A stretch of 5,807 bases of DNA from DATJMJ01 sp035503975 (GTDB lineage Bacteria > Actinomycetota > Acidimicrobiia > Acidimicrobiales > Palsa-688), in contig DATJST010000411.1 of NCBI GenBank assembly GCA_035503975.1, positions 1 through 5,807 of the forward strand. The letters are read 5' to 3'. How positions within the stretch are numbered: the stretch's first letter is position 1; each line of letters opens with the position of its first letter. Under the pieces are notes generated by a model that did no database searches, was not told where the DNA came from, and saw only the letters and a list, made by a program, of their open reading frames with translations. This document shows positions 1 through 5,802 of this stretch, in pieces. The position numbers were made by a program, and so were the translations under genes.

Positions 1-1862
1 ACCTCGTAGTCCATGGACAGCCCGAAAAGGACGGAGAAGACGAGCACCGGCAGGAACACCTCGACCGGTGCCGTGCCCCAGCCCCCGAGGAACGACGAGC
101 CCCACCCCCACGAGAACGCGGCGTTCATCACCCCGAGCGCGGCCCCCACCGAGAGCAGGTTCATGACAGAGGCCATGACCGGGACTACCAGGCTCCGGAA
201 CACGACCATCAGCAACAAGAACGCGAGGACCACGACGACCGCTATGAACAAGGGCAGCTTGTGCGTGAGGGCGGCCGAGAAGTCCACTTGGGTGGCGGTG
301 ACACCACCGATCAGGACGTCCAGGCCACTGGTGGCCTCGGCCGTTGGCACAACCTGTCTGCGGAGGCGGTCGAGCAGCTTGGCCGTCTGTGGCGCCTGGG
401 GGGCGGTGCTCGGGTATACGAGCGCGACCGCGGCGGTGCCGCCCGGGCTCAGCTGCGGAGCGGTGGCGGCTACGACCCCTCTTTGGTGCGACACTGCTTC
501 GACGACCCGTGAGAAGGCGGCCTCGCCTGCTCCCCCTTCGAGCCTCGAGACGAGCTCGAAGGGCCCGTTGAAACCTGGGCCGAAACCCTCGGCCAGCATG
601 TCGTAGGCCTGGTGGGTCGTCGACGACGCCGGGTCGGTGCCAGCATCGTCAATGCCGAGGCGGAGGCTGAGCACCGGGAGGGCGACCACGACCACCACGA
701 GCAGGCCGGCCACGGCACGCAGTGCGCTCTGGCGCTCGACAGAGCGCGACCACCGGTACCAGAAACCCGAGGTGACCGCCTCGGCCCTAGGGCCAGCTTC
801 GCTCATCCGCCGGCGTTGTCTCCGGCTCAGCACCTTGGGGCCCAGGAAGCCGAGCAGGGCCGGCAGCAGGGTGAGCGAGACCAGCATGGTCAGGAGGACA
901 GTGATCGTCGCCGCCACCGCGGCGCCGTCGAGGAACGACTCCCCGATCGCGAACTGCCCGAGCAGCGCCACAGACACCGTGAGGCCGGCGAAGAACACTG
1001 CCCGCCCAGATGTGTTGGCAGCGTTCACCGCAGCTTCCTCGGTGCTCCGCCCGGCCCGCAACCCAGCGCGGTGACGGGTGACGATGAACAGGGCGTAGTC
1101 GACCCCGACGCCGAGGCCGATCAGGATGCCGAGGACCGGGGCGAAGCTGACGACGCTCATAACGTGGCTGAGCAGGCTGGTCATGTCGTAGCCGGTGCCT
1201 ATAGCGACGAGCGCGGTCACCATCGGGGTGAGGGCGGCGAACAGGGCGCCGAACGCCAGGCCGAGCACGATGAGGGCGAGGACCACCCCGAGGGCGGTGC
1301 TGTTGGAGGAACTGCTGGGCTCGCTGTCCTCGATCGCCTGGCCGGTGAGGGCCACCTTCAGGTCAGGCCCCTCCGCGGCCTGGGCGGTACGGACGACAGC
1401 TTCGACCGCGCCGCTCGGGAGGTCCTGGGCTTGGGCGTCGAAATTGACGGTAGCGAAGGCGACCTTCCCGTCGCGGCTCACCTGCCTGGCGCCGTGGGGG
1501 CCGTAGGGGCTCGTCACGCTGACGACGCGGGGGAGCCTCCCCACCTTGGCAAGCATCGCTTCGACCGCCGAGCGCACCGGCGGAGACGTGACGGGCGCGG
1601 TCTTCGCCTCGAGCACGATCTGGTCGGAGTCACCTGACGCGGCCGGGAAGTCGTGCTGGAGCATGGACTGGGCACGGGTAGAGGGGCTGTTGGGGATGTT
1701 GAACGTGGTGGCGTAGGTGATGCCTACGGCCTGGCTGAGAGCGGTGAAAAGGACCAGCGTGAGGAGCCAGCCGGCCAGGACGAGCCAGCGGCGACGGAAG
1801 CACCAGCGGGCTGTGCTGGCCATGGGCCGCCTCGTTCCTGGAAGCGGTGAAGTGAGGGTCAA
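1..1862 (-). CDS. MMPL/RND-family transporter, 3' end beyond window
   Basis: Predicted inner-membrane exporter of the MMPL branch of the RND superfamily, normally proton-driven and moving lipids or hydrophobic compounds outward; the substrate here is unknown. Seen: 620 codons without a stop. An N-terminal membrane helix (about residues 26-46) is followed by an outer loop, then a helix bundle (about 190-340) containing the hallmark GVGVDYALFIVTRHR around Asp255. After a basic cytoplasmic stretch (RRQRRR) comes a second helix near 380-398, a second outer loop and further helices from about 536. The second-half counterpart LSMDYEV (Asp618) lies at the window edge, so both halves of the internal duplication are visible. 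Families of this type run about 700-750 residues, so roughly 100-130 are missing off the left edge. I chose TTG at 1862 because AAGGAGG sits 6 nt upstream; an in-frame ATG at 1823 (MASTARW) is the alternative, with only GAGG before it. It is last in the visible operon, 16 nt after the DUF1453 gene. Family assignment is firm; the start is moderately sure. Confidence 0.93.
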   Translation of the reverse strand, partial: MTLTSPLPGTRRPMASTARWCFRRRWLVLAGWLLTLVLFTALSQAVGITYATTFNIPNSPSTRAQSMLQHDFPAASGDSDQIVLEAKTAPVTSPPVRSAVEAMLAKVGRLPRVVSVTSPYGPHGARQVSRDGKVAFATVNFDAQAQDLPSGAVEAVVRTAQAAEGPDLKVALTGQAIEDSEPSSSSNSTALGVVLALIVLGLAFGALFAALTPMVTALVAIGTGYDMTSLLSHVMSVVSFAPVLGILIGLGVGVDYALFIVTRHRAGLRAGRSTEEAAVNAANTSGRAVFFAGLTVSVALLGQFAIGESFLDGAAVAATITVLLTMLVSLTLLPALLGFLGPKVLSRRQRRRMSEAGPRAEAVTSGFWYRWSRSVERQSALRAVAGLLVVVVVALPVLSLRLGIDDAGTDPASSTTHQAYDMLAEGFGPGFNGPFELVSRLEGGAGEAAFSRVVEAVSHQRGVVAATAPQLSPGGTAAVALVYPSTAPQAPQTAKLLDRLRRQVVPTAEATSGLDVLIGGVTATQVDFSAALTHKLPLFIAVVVVLAFLLLMVVFRSLVVPVMASVMNLLSVGAALGVMNAAFSWGWGSSFLGGWGTAPVEVFLPVLVFSVLFGLSMDYE

Positions 1863-1868
1863 GGTCCG

Positions 1869-1875
1869 CCTCCTT
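1869..1875 (-). promoter_or_regulatory. Shine-Dalgarno site for the MMPL gene
   Basis: Minus-strand AAGGAGG, a near-perfect anti-16S match, lies 6 nt before an in-frame TTG at 1862 and just 3 nt after the stop codon of the DUF1453 gene. It decides the exporter start in favour of TTG over the downstream ATG at 1823, adding 13 residues (MTLTSPLPGTRRP). Confidence 0.7.
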
Positions 1876-1878
1876 GGG

Positions 1879-2715
1879 CTATTCGTCGTTGACGCGGTGG
1901 TCGAGCTCGCGGAGGAGCACCTGCGCGAGTTGTCGCCCGAGGCGGGGCGGGGGGCTTGCCGGGCGCGTCGAGGGCCAGCTGAGCGTGGTCGACGGGTCGG
2001 TCTTTGGCCCGGCGGGGTCGTCCTGGGCCGGGCGGGTGCTCCGCTGCCCAGAAGAAGCCCAGTAGGTGCGCATATCCCGGCCTCCGTCATCGAAGACGGT
2101 CGAGGTCACGTCGCGGACCGTTGCCAGGATGCCCTCCTTGGCCGAGGGCAAACGGTCATCCCGGCCACTGGCCCTGCTGTTGCCCTTCGTCGGCTCCGGG
2201 GCGAAGGGGGTACCAGTGGCAAGCGCACGGGGCGCGACGACCGCTGCTTGTGCCAGCCGGTTGACCCCGAGCCTGAGCAGCATGACCGCGGAAGTGGTGG
2301 CGAGCCCGGCGCCGAGCGCGTGGCCGATCCCGTCTAGGACAAAACCGCTCGCCACCTTGGCGCCCCACCACCACAGCACCGACTTGGGCATCTGTGCCCA
2401 GAGGTAGCCGTCCCGGGAACCGAGCCTCATCAGCCGGCCCTGGCCGACCCCTATGACCGCGTTGACGGTGCAGCCCGCCGCGATCAGGACGACGTCAGTA
2501 CCCGTCGCCGCTCGGCCTTGGGTGCTGGCGACGTCGACGATGCCGATCGCGGTGAGGACGCCCGGCAACCCGACCAGTCGCTTGATGCGCAACGGCTCGC
2601 CTGCGATCTGGCGGCCGATCGAGTAGGCCATGATGCCCACCACGACGGCGATGGTCTCGATGCTCGTCGGCCCCCCGCCGTTCCCGAGGCCCACCATGGC
2701 TATCACCGCACCCAT
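1879..2715 (-). CDS. DUF1453/CcdC-like multi-pass membrane protein with long hydrophilic tail
   Basis: A 278-residue membrane protein whose first ~173 residues look like the DUF1453 (CcdC-related) family, judged by remembered pattern rather than a search. Seen: hydrophobic stretches near 20-34, 49-64, 73-90 and 113-150; a GEPLRIKRLVGLPGVL segment (39-54), where a basic loop leads into a helix; an RLGSRDGYLW segment (97-106); a WWW cluster (115-117); and the closing ATGTPFAPE (166-174). After that, about 100 residues are polar and rich in Pro, Arg, Ser and Asp, with no obvious fold; family members known to me are mostly near 150-180 residues. Start: ATG at 2715 has GGGGAGG 6 nt upstream. The in-frame TTG at 2721 directly abuts that site and is unlikely. 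It starts 2 nt after the TetR stop (TGAGCATG), so translation is probably coupled. Biochemical function is unknown; its position suggests a partner of the exporter or part of the same membrane-stress response. Confidence 0.8.
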   Translation of the reverse strand: MGAVIAMVGLGNGGGPTSIETIAVVVGIMAYSIGRQIAGEPLRIKRLVGLPGVLTAIGIVDVASTQGRAATGTDVVLIAAGCTVNAVIGVGQGRLMRLGSRDGYLWAQMPKSVLWWWGAKVASGFVLDGIGHALGAGLATTSAVMLLRLGVNRLAQAAVVAPRALATGTPFAPEPTKGNSRASGRDDRLPSAKEGILATVRDVTSTVFDDGGRDMRTYWASSGQRSTRPAQDDPAGPKTDPSTTLSWPSTRPASPPPRLGRQLAQVLLRELDHRVNDE

Positions 2716-2717
2716 GC

Positions 2718-3434
2718 TCAACCTCCCCTCCCGGCAGCCGTCGCGGCGGGGAGGAACGCCGCCAGCAGCAGGTCACGTAGCGAAGACCGGGCCCGCTGGT
2801 CGTCGATGAGGGCGGCGTCGGGGTCGCGCTTTCGGTGCTGGGCGAACCAGGCGACCGACTCGACCAGGAAATGGGCCGCAACCTCGGGGTCGGCGAGCGG
2901 GCGCAACGCCCCGGCCTCGGCGCGGCTGGCGAGGAAGGCAGCCACCAGCCCTTTGAACGAGCGCTTGCGGTCGTTGACAGACCCCTCGGTGAGCCCGGGG
3001 TAGTCGTTAGCCAGGCTCTCGACCAGCAAGAGCAGCAGCCGGTTCCGCTCTACGAAGTCGTAGAGCTCGTCGACGACCCCGGCCAGCTCCGCTGCGGCGT
3101 CCCCGCCAGGTCCCCGTTCCAGCGCGCCGCGGAGCTTGGGGAAGGTCGCCCGGGCCGCCAACCAGCCCCTGATCAGTTCGAGGAGGCGCCCCTCCGGCGG
3201 GGTAGGCAGAGGGACCAGGGCGCCCAGGTCGGCGTCTTGGTCCATGGCGTAGCGGGCTGCCAGCTCGAGCAGCGCCTCCTTGCCCTCGACGTACTGGTAC
3301 AAGAGCGCGTGGCTGAGCTCGAGCCGCTCGCCCACGTCGGTCATCAACGTCCTGCGGTAGCCCTTTGCGATGAAGGCGTCACAGGCGGCACGGGCAACGT
3401 CGTGCACCCGTCCCGGGGGGGTCTTTCGTGACAC
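2718..3434 (-). CDS. TetR/AcrR-family transcriptional regulator
   Basis: A 238-residue repressor-type regulator. Seen: an N-terminal helix-turn-helix at about residues 10-56, running from VHDVARAACDAFIAKGYRRT through MTDVGERLELSHALLYQYV to EGKEALLELA. This is the classic TetR pattern of helix 1, the glycine-aromatic turn, the recognition helix and the Y-x-Y/F-x-x-K-E-x-L ending. The remaining ~180 residues are a helical ligand-binding and dimer domain with no recognisable subclass. Known for the family: dimers bind a palindrome at their own or a neighbouring promoter and let go when a small ligand binds. The gene heads the operon with the DUF1453 and MMPL genes, so the exporter is the expected target. 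I chose GTG at 3434 because a TATAAT -10 box sits 6 nt upstream, suggesting a leaderless mRNA beginning at or near this codon. The longer frame from TTG at 3497 would translate through the promoter and operator and is rejected. GTG at residue 10 is a less likely alternative. Confidence 0.92.
   Translation of the reverse strand: MSRKTPPGRVHDVARAACDAFIAKGYRRTLMTDVGERLELSHALLYQYVEGKEALLELAARYAMDQDADLGALVPLPTPPEGRLLELIRGWLAARATFPKLRGALERGPGGDAAAELAGVVDELYDFVERNRLLLLLVESLANDYPGLTEGSVNDRKRSFKGLVAAFLASRAEAGALRPLADPEVAAHFLVESVAWFAQHRKRDPDAALIDDQRARSSLRDLLLAAFLPAATAAGRGG
2722..2728 (-). promoter_or_regulatory. Shine-Dalgarno site for the DUF1453-like gene
   Basis: Minus-strand GGGGAGG lies inside the last codons of the TetR gene, 6 nt before ATG at 2715. 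It favours that ATG over the TTG at 2721, which would leave no spacer. The TetR stop falls between this site and the ATG, an arrangement typical of coupled translation. Confidence 0.65.
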
Positions 3435-3439
3435 GTCCC

Positions 3440-3468
3440 CATTATAACTTACTCTGTCAGTTATGATG
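3440..3468. promoter_or_regulatory. Probable TetR operator (29-bp imperfect palindrome)
   Basis: The core at 3444-3464 has arms ATAACTTAC and GTCAGTTAT around a TCT centre, matching at 8 of 9 pairs. Flanks CATT and GATG extend the symmetry to 11 of 13 pairs. It lies directly upstream of the TetR start and covers the -10 box, so a bound dimer would block RNA polymerase. Size, symmetry, AT-richness against a GC-rich background, and position all fit an autoregulatory TetR operator. No second copy was noticed in the window. Binding itself is inference. Confidence 0.8.
3441..3446 (-). promoter_or_regulatory. -10 promoter element of the tetR-DUF1453-MMPL operon
   Basis: A consensus TATAAT on the minus strand, followed by GGGGAC and then GTG. 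A start of transcription 7 nt downstream would fall on the GTG itself, giving a leaderless message, which is common in Actinobacteria. No good -35 hexamer is visible 16-18 nt upstream. Rarity of AT-rich hexamers in this GC-rich window supports it. Confidence 0.6.
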
Positions 3469-3552
3469 ACCTCGCGGGCCCCGGACGGCGGGCGCAAGGG
3501 CTCGTCCCACCCACGGACGGCCGAACCCGACCCGAACTACCCGGCCCACCCC

Positions 3553-3684
3553 GTCTCACGCCCCGCGCGCTCTTGTCCCACCTATATACTGCCCGGGTTT
3601 ACGGCCATTCGAGACCTGTAACGCCAACAGCGATAATCGGCAGAGATCTGCTCCGGCGGTGGCCTAGACCGGTCTCACGTCCCG
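3553..3684. repeat. Two copies of a 13-base repeat, GTCTCACGYCCCG
   Basis: GTCTCACGCCCCG at 3553-3565 and GTCTCACGTCCCG at 3672-3684 differ at one base and are 119 bp apart in the same orientation. A second, looser pair, CTCGTCCCACC near 3502 and CTCTTGTCCCACC near 3570, lies in the same intergenic region. These could be protein-binding sites or chance similarity in GC-rich DNA; nothing shows which. Confidence 0.35.
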
Positions 3685-3705
3685 AGGGACAACTAACCGT
3701 CCGGT
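3631..3705. repeat. Cluster of five short inverted repeats
   Basis: Within 75 bp: CGATAATCG (3631-3639), GCAGAGATCTGC (3640-3651), AGACCGGTCT (3666-3675), GTCCCGAGGGAC (3679-3690) and ACCGTCCGGT (3696-3705). Each has 4-5 bp arms around a 0-2 base centre. An outer pairing of ACCGG (3668-3672) with CCGGT (3701-3705) would enclose the GTCCC hairpin. The set could be a recombination, replication or transfer site, a regulator site, or structured RNA at the end of the relaxase transcript. Function is not established. Confidence 0.4.
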
Positions 3706-3736
3706 AGATAATGGCCGTGCGTGTCGCTCCCTCCGG

Positions 3737-3799
3737 TCAACGAGCGCCCACCGAAGTGCAAGTTCGTGGCGCCATCTGTGGTGACGAGCGTGGTTTCAT
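3737..3799 (-). other. 20-codon ORF with Shine-Dalgarno, possible truncated gene start
   Basis: ATG at 3799 is preceded by AGGAG 4 nt upstream (3804-3808), and its ATGA overlaps the stop of the hydrophobic frame before it, a layout typical of coupled genes. The peptide is MKPRSSPQMAPRTCTSVGAR. It is too short and low in character to assign, and may be the first codons of a gene whose remainder was lost or shifted. Could also be chance. Confidence 0.3.
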
Positions 3800-3972
3800 G
3801 GTTCTCCTGACCGCAGCGCATCCGCAACTGGATGTCGCACCTCGAGGCCAACTGGCACGACGACGAGCGCAGCGATGACTGCGACGGTCACTAGGACCAC
3901 GACCACCAGCGCCCAGGCCGTTGGGACGACCGTCGCGGCACCGGCCCCTCGGCCGCGTCGCCATCGCGGAGC
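3796..3972 (-). pseudogene. Remnant of a small membrane protein gene overlapping the relaxase 3' end
   Basis: This minus-strand frame is open from after a TGA at 3973-3975 to TGA at 3796-3798, 58 codons. Its middle is strongly hydrophobic: PTAWALVVVVLV followed by TVAVIAALVVVPVGLE, a convincing single transmembrane helix, with a hydrophilic end VRHPVADALRSGEP. There is no ATG; the first GTG at 3906 lies inside the hydrophobic run and has no ribosome site. The frame differs from that of the relaxase, whose family-like sequence stops at about 3950. I infer that this is the 3' end of another gene joined to the cut relaxase by a deletion. A valine-rich frame can arise by chance in GC-rich DNA, so confidence is modest. 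Confidence 0.4.
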
Positions 3973-5597
3973 TCATCGAGCGCTTTTCGCTCGGCTGGGT
4001 CGCGCTGGCGGCGGTTCTCGGAGAGGTGGTGGACAGCCGCTGCGTGCCGGGCAACAAGAGCGCCAAGAGCGCCTCCTGGGCCCGCCGAGCCGAGCTGATG
4101 GTGGTCCCCGGTCAGGACCAGCTTGGCCCCGGCAAGCTCCACGTAGGCAGCGAGGCGGGCGAGGTCGATGTCGTCGGTCATGCCAACTTCATCGAGCAAG
4201 ATAGCGGTCTTCTCGCTGAGGCAGAGCTGGCCATGGTCGAGGCGCCAGATGAGGCTCGCGAGGGTGCGTGAGTCGTCAATCTCGGCCTCGACGGCAAGGT
4301 TGCGAGCGGCCTGCCCGGAAGTGGCGGTGCCGATGACTTGGAAGCCGCAACGCTCGAACGCTTCCGCACCAGCGCGTAGCATCGTCGTCTTGCCGGCGCC
4401 CGCGACCCCGACCACGATCTCGGCCCCGCGACCCGATGTACAGATGCCGACGGCGGCCTCTCGTTGCTCGTCCCAGAGGGGCGCCCCGAGCTCTTCCTCG
4501 ATGCTGGCGATGGACGCCTTGACAACTTCTCGGGGCACGGCGGGGCCGTCGTCACGGGCCAATTGGCGCCCGAGCGACTCGGCGATCGCCTCCTCCCGGG
4601 CGAGCACCGAGGCAAGAGAATGCGCGGTCTCGCGTGCGGCGGCGACCCCGACAAGGGGCACGACCTCGGGGTCGGCGAGGACTCTATCGACCATGCGGTC
4701 GAGCACTCCCGGGGCCTGTCCGTAGAGATGAGGTGCCAAGGCGACGACCAGGTGCCGGCGGGAGAAGACCTTGCGCCGGGCGAGGTCACCGTCGGGCGCG
4801 AGCACTTCTGCAACAAGTCTCCTGGCGTCGGTGATGGTCAACCGAGCAGGCAGCTCCGTATTGCGGCGTGCAGCTTCTACGGAGGCTTCGATGCGCTTCA
4901 CGGGCCAGCCGGCGTCTGACAATTCCGCCCTCCAGCGCTCAAGGAGCTGGCCCTCTGGCTCGTGGCGTTTGGCCTTCCGCGTCTGCCTGGCGGCAACCCC
5001 ACGGGCACGGTAAGAGTTGTCACCACGGCGTCGGCACTCGGCTTCGATCTCGGCCGCTCGCTTCGAATGCACCTCCATTACTTGGTCTGGGACCCCGGCG
5101 ATCCTCCAGTGCCCGAGGCGCCCCGAAGGCCCCGCGTCGGCCTCGATCGCGTATCCGAGCTCGACGCCGACGCGGGCTGCTGCGAGGCGGCCGGTCATGG
5201 TGGCGGCGTGCAGGTGCTCGCGCCAAAGGGCCGTGTCCGCTGCCTTCCAGCCGCCCTGCTCGTCCTTCATTTCCAAAAGATTTGCAAGCAAAATATGGTC
5301 GTGCGGGCAGGGGTCGCCGGCCCTGGAGGTGGCGTGGCGGGTGTGAGCGTAGATGAGCCCGCCGGTCGGCGTGGCCTTGCTCGCTTCCCCCCGCCGACCG
5401 CCCATTTCGCGGGTCACCCGGTCCAGGTAGGCGAGAGTCGCGTCTCGTTCCGCGTCCATGATCTGGTGCATTGCCTCTGCCTGGCCGATAACCCCGAGCT
5501 CGGCCACGCTTTTGTGGGCCGAGATCACGACCTCCATGCCGGGCCGGCGCGTCCGCACCAATCCGTTCTCCGGTGCAAGGGTCCTTGGCGCCGCCAA
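3891..5597 (-). CDS. MobF-type relaxase-helicase (TrwC/TraA-like), main body, frameshifted and C-truncated
   Basis: Main part of a conjugative relaxase, the enzyme that nicks one strand at the transfer origin, stays bound to it and unwinds the plasmid. Seen in this 568-residue frame (true homology begins near residue 13): RTRRPGMEV then SAHKSVAELG (16-35), a standard TrwC signature; the metal site with His88 plus HDH at 99-101 in SRAGDPCPHDHILLAN; a linker with RRHLVVALAPHLYG (280-293); and a superfamily 1 (RecD-like) helicase domain with Walker A GVAGAGKTT (397-405), Walker B ILLDEVGMTDD (466-476), LVLTGDHHQLGSAGPGGAL (493-511) and SENRRQRDP (526-534). After ALDELRDGDA (539-548) likeness stops; a short unrelated Pro/Arg/Trp-rich tail ends at TAG. 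The later helicase motifs, normally some hundreds of residues further on, are missing. The ATG at 5597 is not the real start: the N-terminal catalytic piece lies upstream in another frame. Probably a pseudogene, though a sequencing error could explain the frameshift. Confidence 0.9.
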   Translation of the reverse strand: MAAPRTLAPENGLVRTRRPGMEVVISAHKSVAELGVIGQAEAMHQIMDAERDATLAYLDRVTREMGGRRGEASKATPTGGLIYAHTRHATSRAGDPCPHDHILLANLLEMKDEQGGWKAADTALWREHLHAATMTGRLAAARVGVELGYAIEADAGPSGRLGHWRIAGVPDQVMEVHSKRAAEIEAECRRRGDNSYRARGVAARQTRKAKRHEPEGQLLERWRAELSDAGWPVKRIEASVEAARRNTELPARLTITDARRLVAEVLAPDGDLARRKVFSRRHLVVALAPHLYGQAPGVLDRMVDRVLADPEVVPLVGVAAARETAHSLASVLAREEAIAESLGRQLARDDGPAVPREVVKASIASIEEELGAPLWDEQREAAVGICTSGRGAEIVVGVAGAGKTTMLRAGAEAFERCGFQVIGTATSGQAARNLAVEAEIDDSRTLASLIWRLDHGQLCLSEKTAILLDEVGMTDDIDLARLAAYVELAGAKLVLTGDHHQLGSAGPGGALGALVARHAAAVHHLSENRRQRDPAERKALDELRDGDAAEGPVPRRSSQRPGRWWSWS

Positions 5598-5802
5598 CCC
5601 CGAAGACCGCCTCGTAGCTTTCCGGCGTTACGGGCCCGTCCAAGCCCAGCCCCGCCCTGCCCGCGCCGCCCCAAACAAGCGGAGTCTCGCCTCTCGACGC
5701 GTAGTACTCCAGTGACAAACCGTGGTGGTCATCGCCCCGTTCGAGCACCGTGGCGCTGTGGTACTCGACCGACTCTGCCCCCATCATGCGCATCCAGCCC
5801 AA
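5563..5802 (-). pseudogene. N-terminal piece of the MobF relaxase, separated by a frameshift
   Basis: These 80 codons encode the start of the TrwC-type relaxase domain: MMGAESVEYHSATVLERG, then LEYYASRGETPLVWGG (31-46), GLGLDGPVTPESYEAVFG (51-68) and GGAKDPCTGER. Tyr14 and the Tyr33-Tyr34 pair are candidates for the nicking tyrosines. MobF enzymes carry these near the N-terminus. At CGGATTGG the frame is lost: skipping the A at 5562 makes TGER run straight into LVRTRRPGMEV of the main body, as expected for this family. The frame stays open further, to 5020, but that sequence is a shadow of the main body. Possible starts are TTG 5802 and ATG 5793, 5787 or 5784, and the frame is open to the window edge, so an earlier start outside is possible. 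No clear ribosome site is seen. Confidence 0.85.

Larger units (their letters stand above)
3469..3890. other. Intergenic region between relaxase remnant and TetR operon
   Basis: About 420 bases with no intact gene of recognisable family. It contains a cluster of short palindromes (3631-3705), a 13-base repeat in two copies (3553-3565 and 3672-3684), and, at its right end, frame remnants listed separately. Two GATAAT hexamers occur on the plus strand (3632-3637 and 3707-3712) without a clear -35 partner. I found no tRNA, no CRISPR array and no strong hairpin plus T-run terminator after the relaxase. Confidence 0.6.

Noticed and set aside
612..1637. Long plus-strand open frame (341 codons), plus others at 13-606 and 1717-2337, opposite the exporter and DUF1453 genes
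   Set aside because: Composition is rich in Arg, Gly, Glu, Asp and His repeats with no domain logic, while the minus strand here encodes an unmistakable MMPL transporter. These are shadow frames of GC-rich coding DNA.
3435..3497. Upstream TTG start for the TetR gene (21 extra residues)
   Set aside because: It would place the -10 box and the operator inside the coding region, has no ribosome site, and adds sequence before the normal TetR helix-turn-helix with no counterpart in the family.
3580..3600. Plus-strand TATATACT as a divergent promoter
   Set aside because: No -35 at suitable spacing, and no plus-strand gene follows that it could serve.
3596..3625. Possible tRNA T-arm (TTCGAGACC) that could mark an integration site
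   Set aside because: The flanking bases do not form the 5-bp T stem and no acceptor, D or anticodon arms could be built around it on either strand.
3693..3821. 42-codon minus-strand frame beginning MRCGQENHETTLVTTDG in phase with the relaxase after its stops
   Set aside because: It has no ribosome site, overlaps the better-supported ATGA-coupled frames, and has no recognisable family. The short MRCGQEN start is suggestive of a zinc-type motif, but one cysteine is not enough.
3875..4271. Plus-strand frames opposite the relaxase helicase (for example 3875-4204 and 3921-4271)
   Set aside because: They are antisense to a region with clear Walker A and B motifs on the minus strand and lack any motif of their own.
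5020..5562. Continuation of the N-terminal relaxase frame down to 5020
   Set aside because: After 5562 this frame becomes Arg/Gly/Pro-rich and family-unlike, while the other frame holds the conserved SAHKS and HDH motifs. It is out-of-frame read-through.
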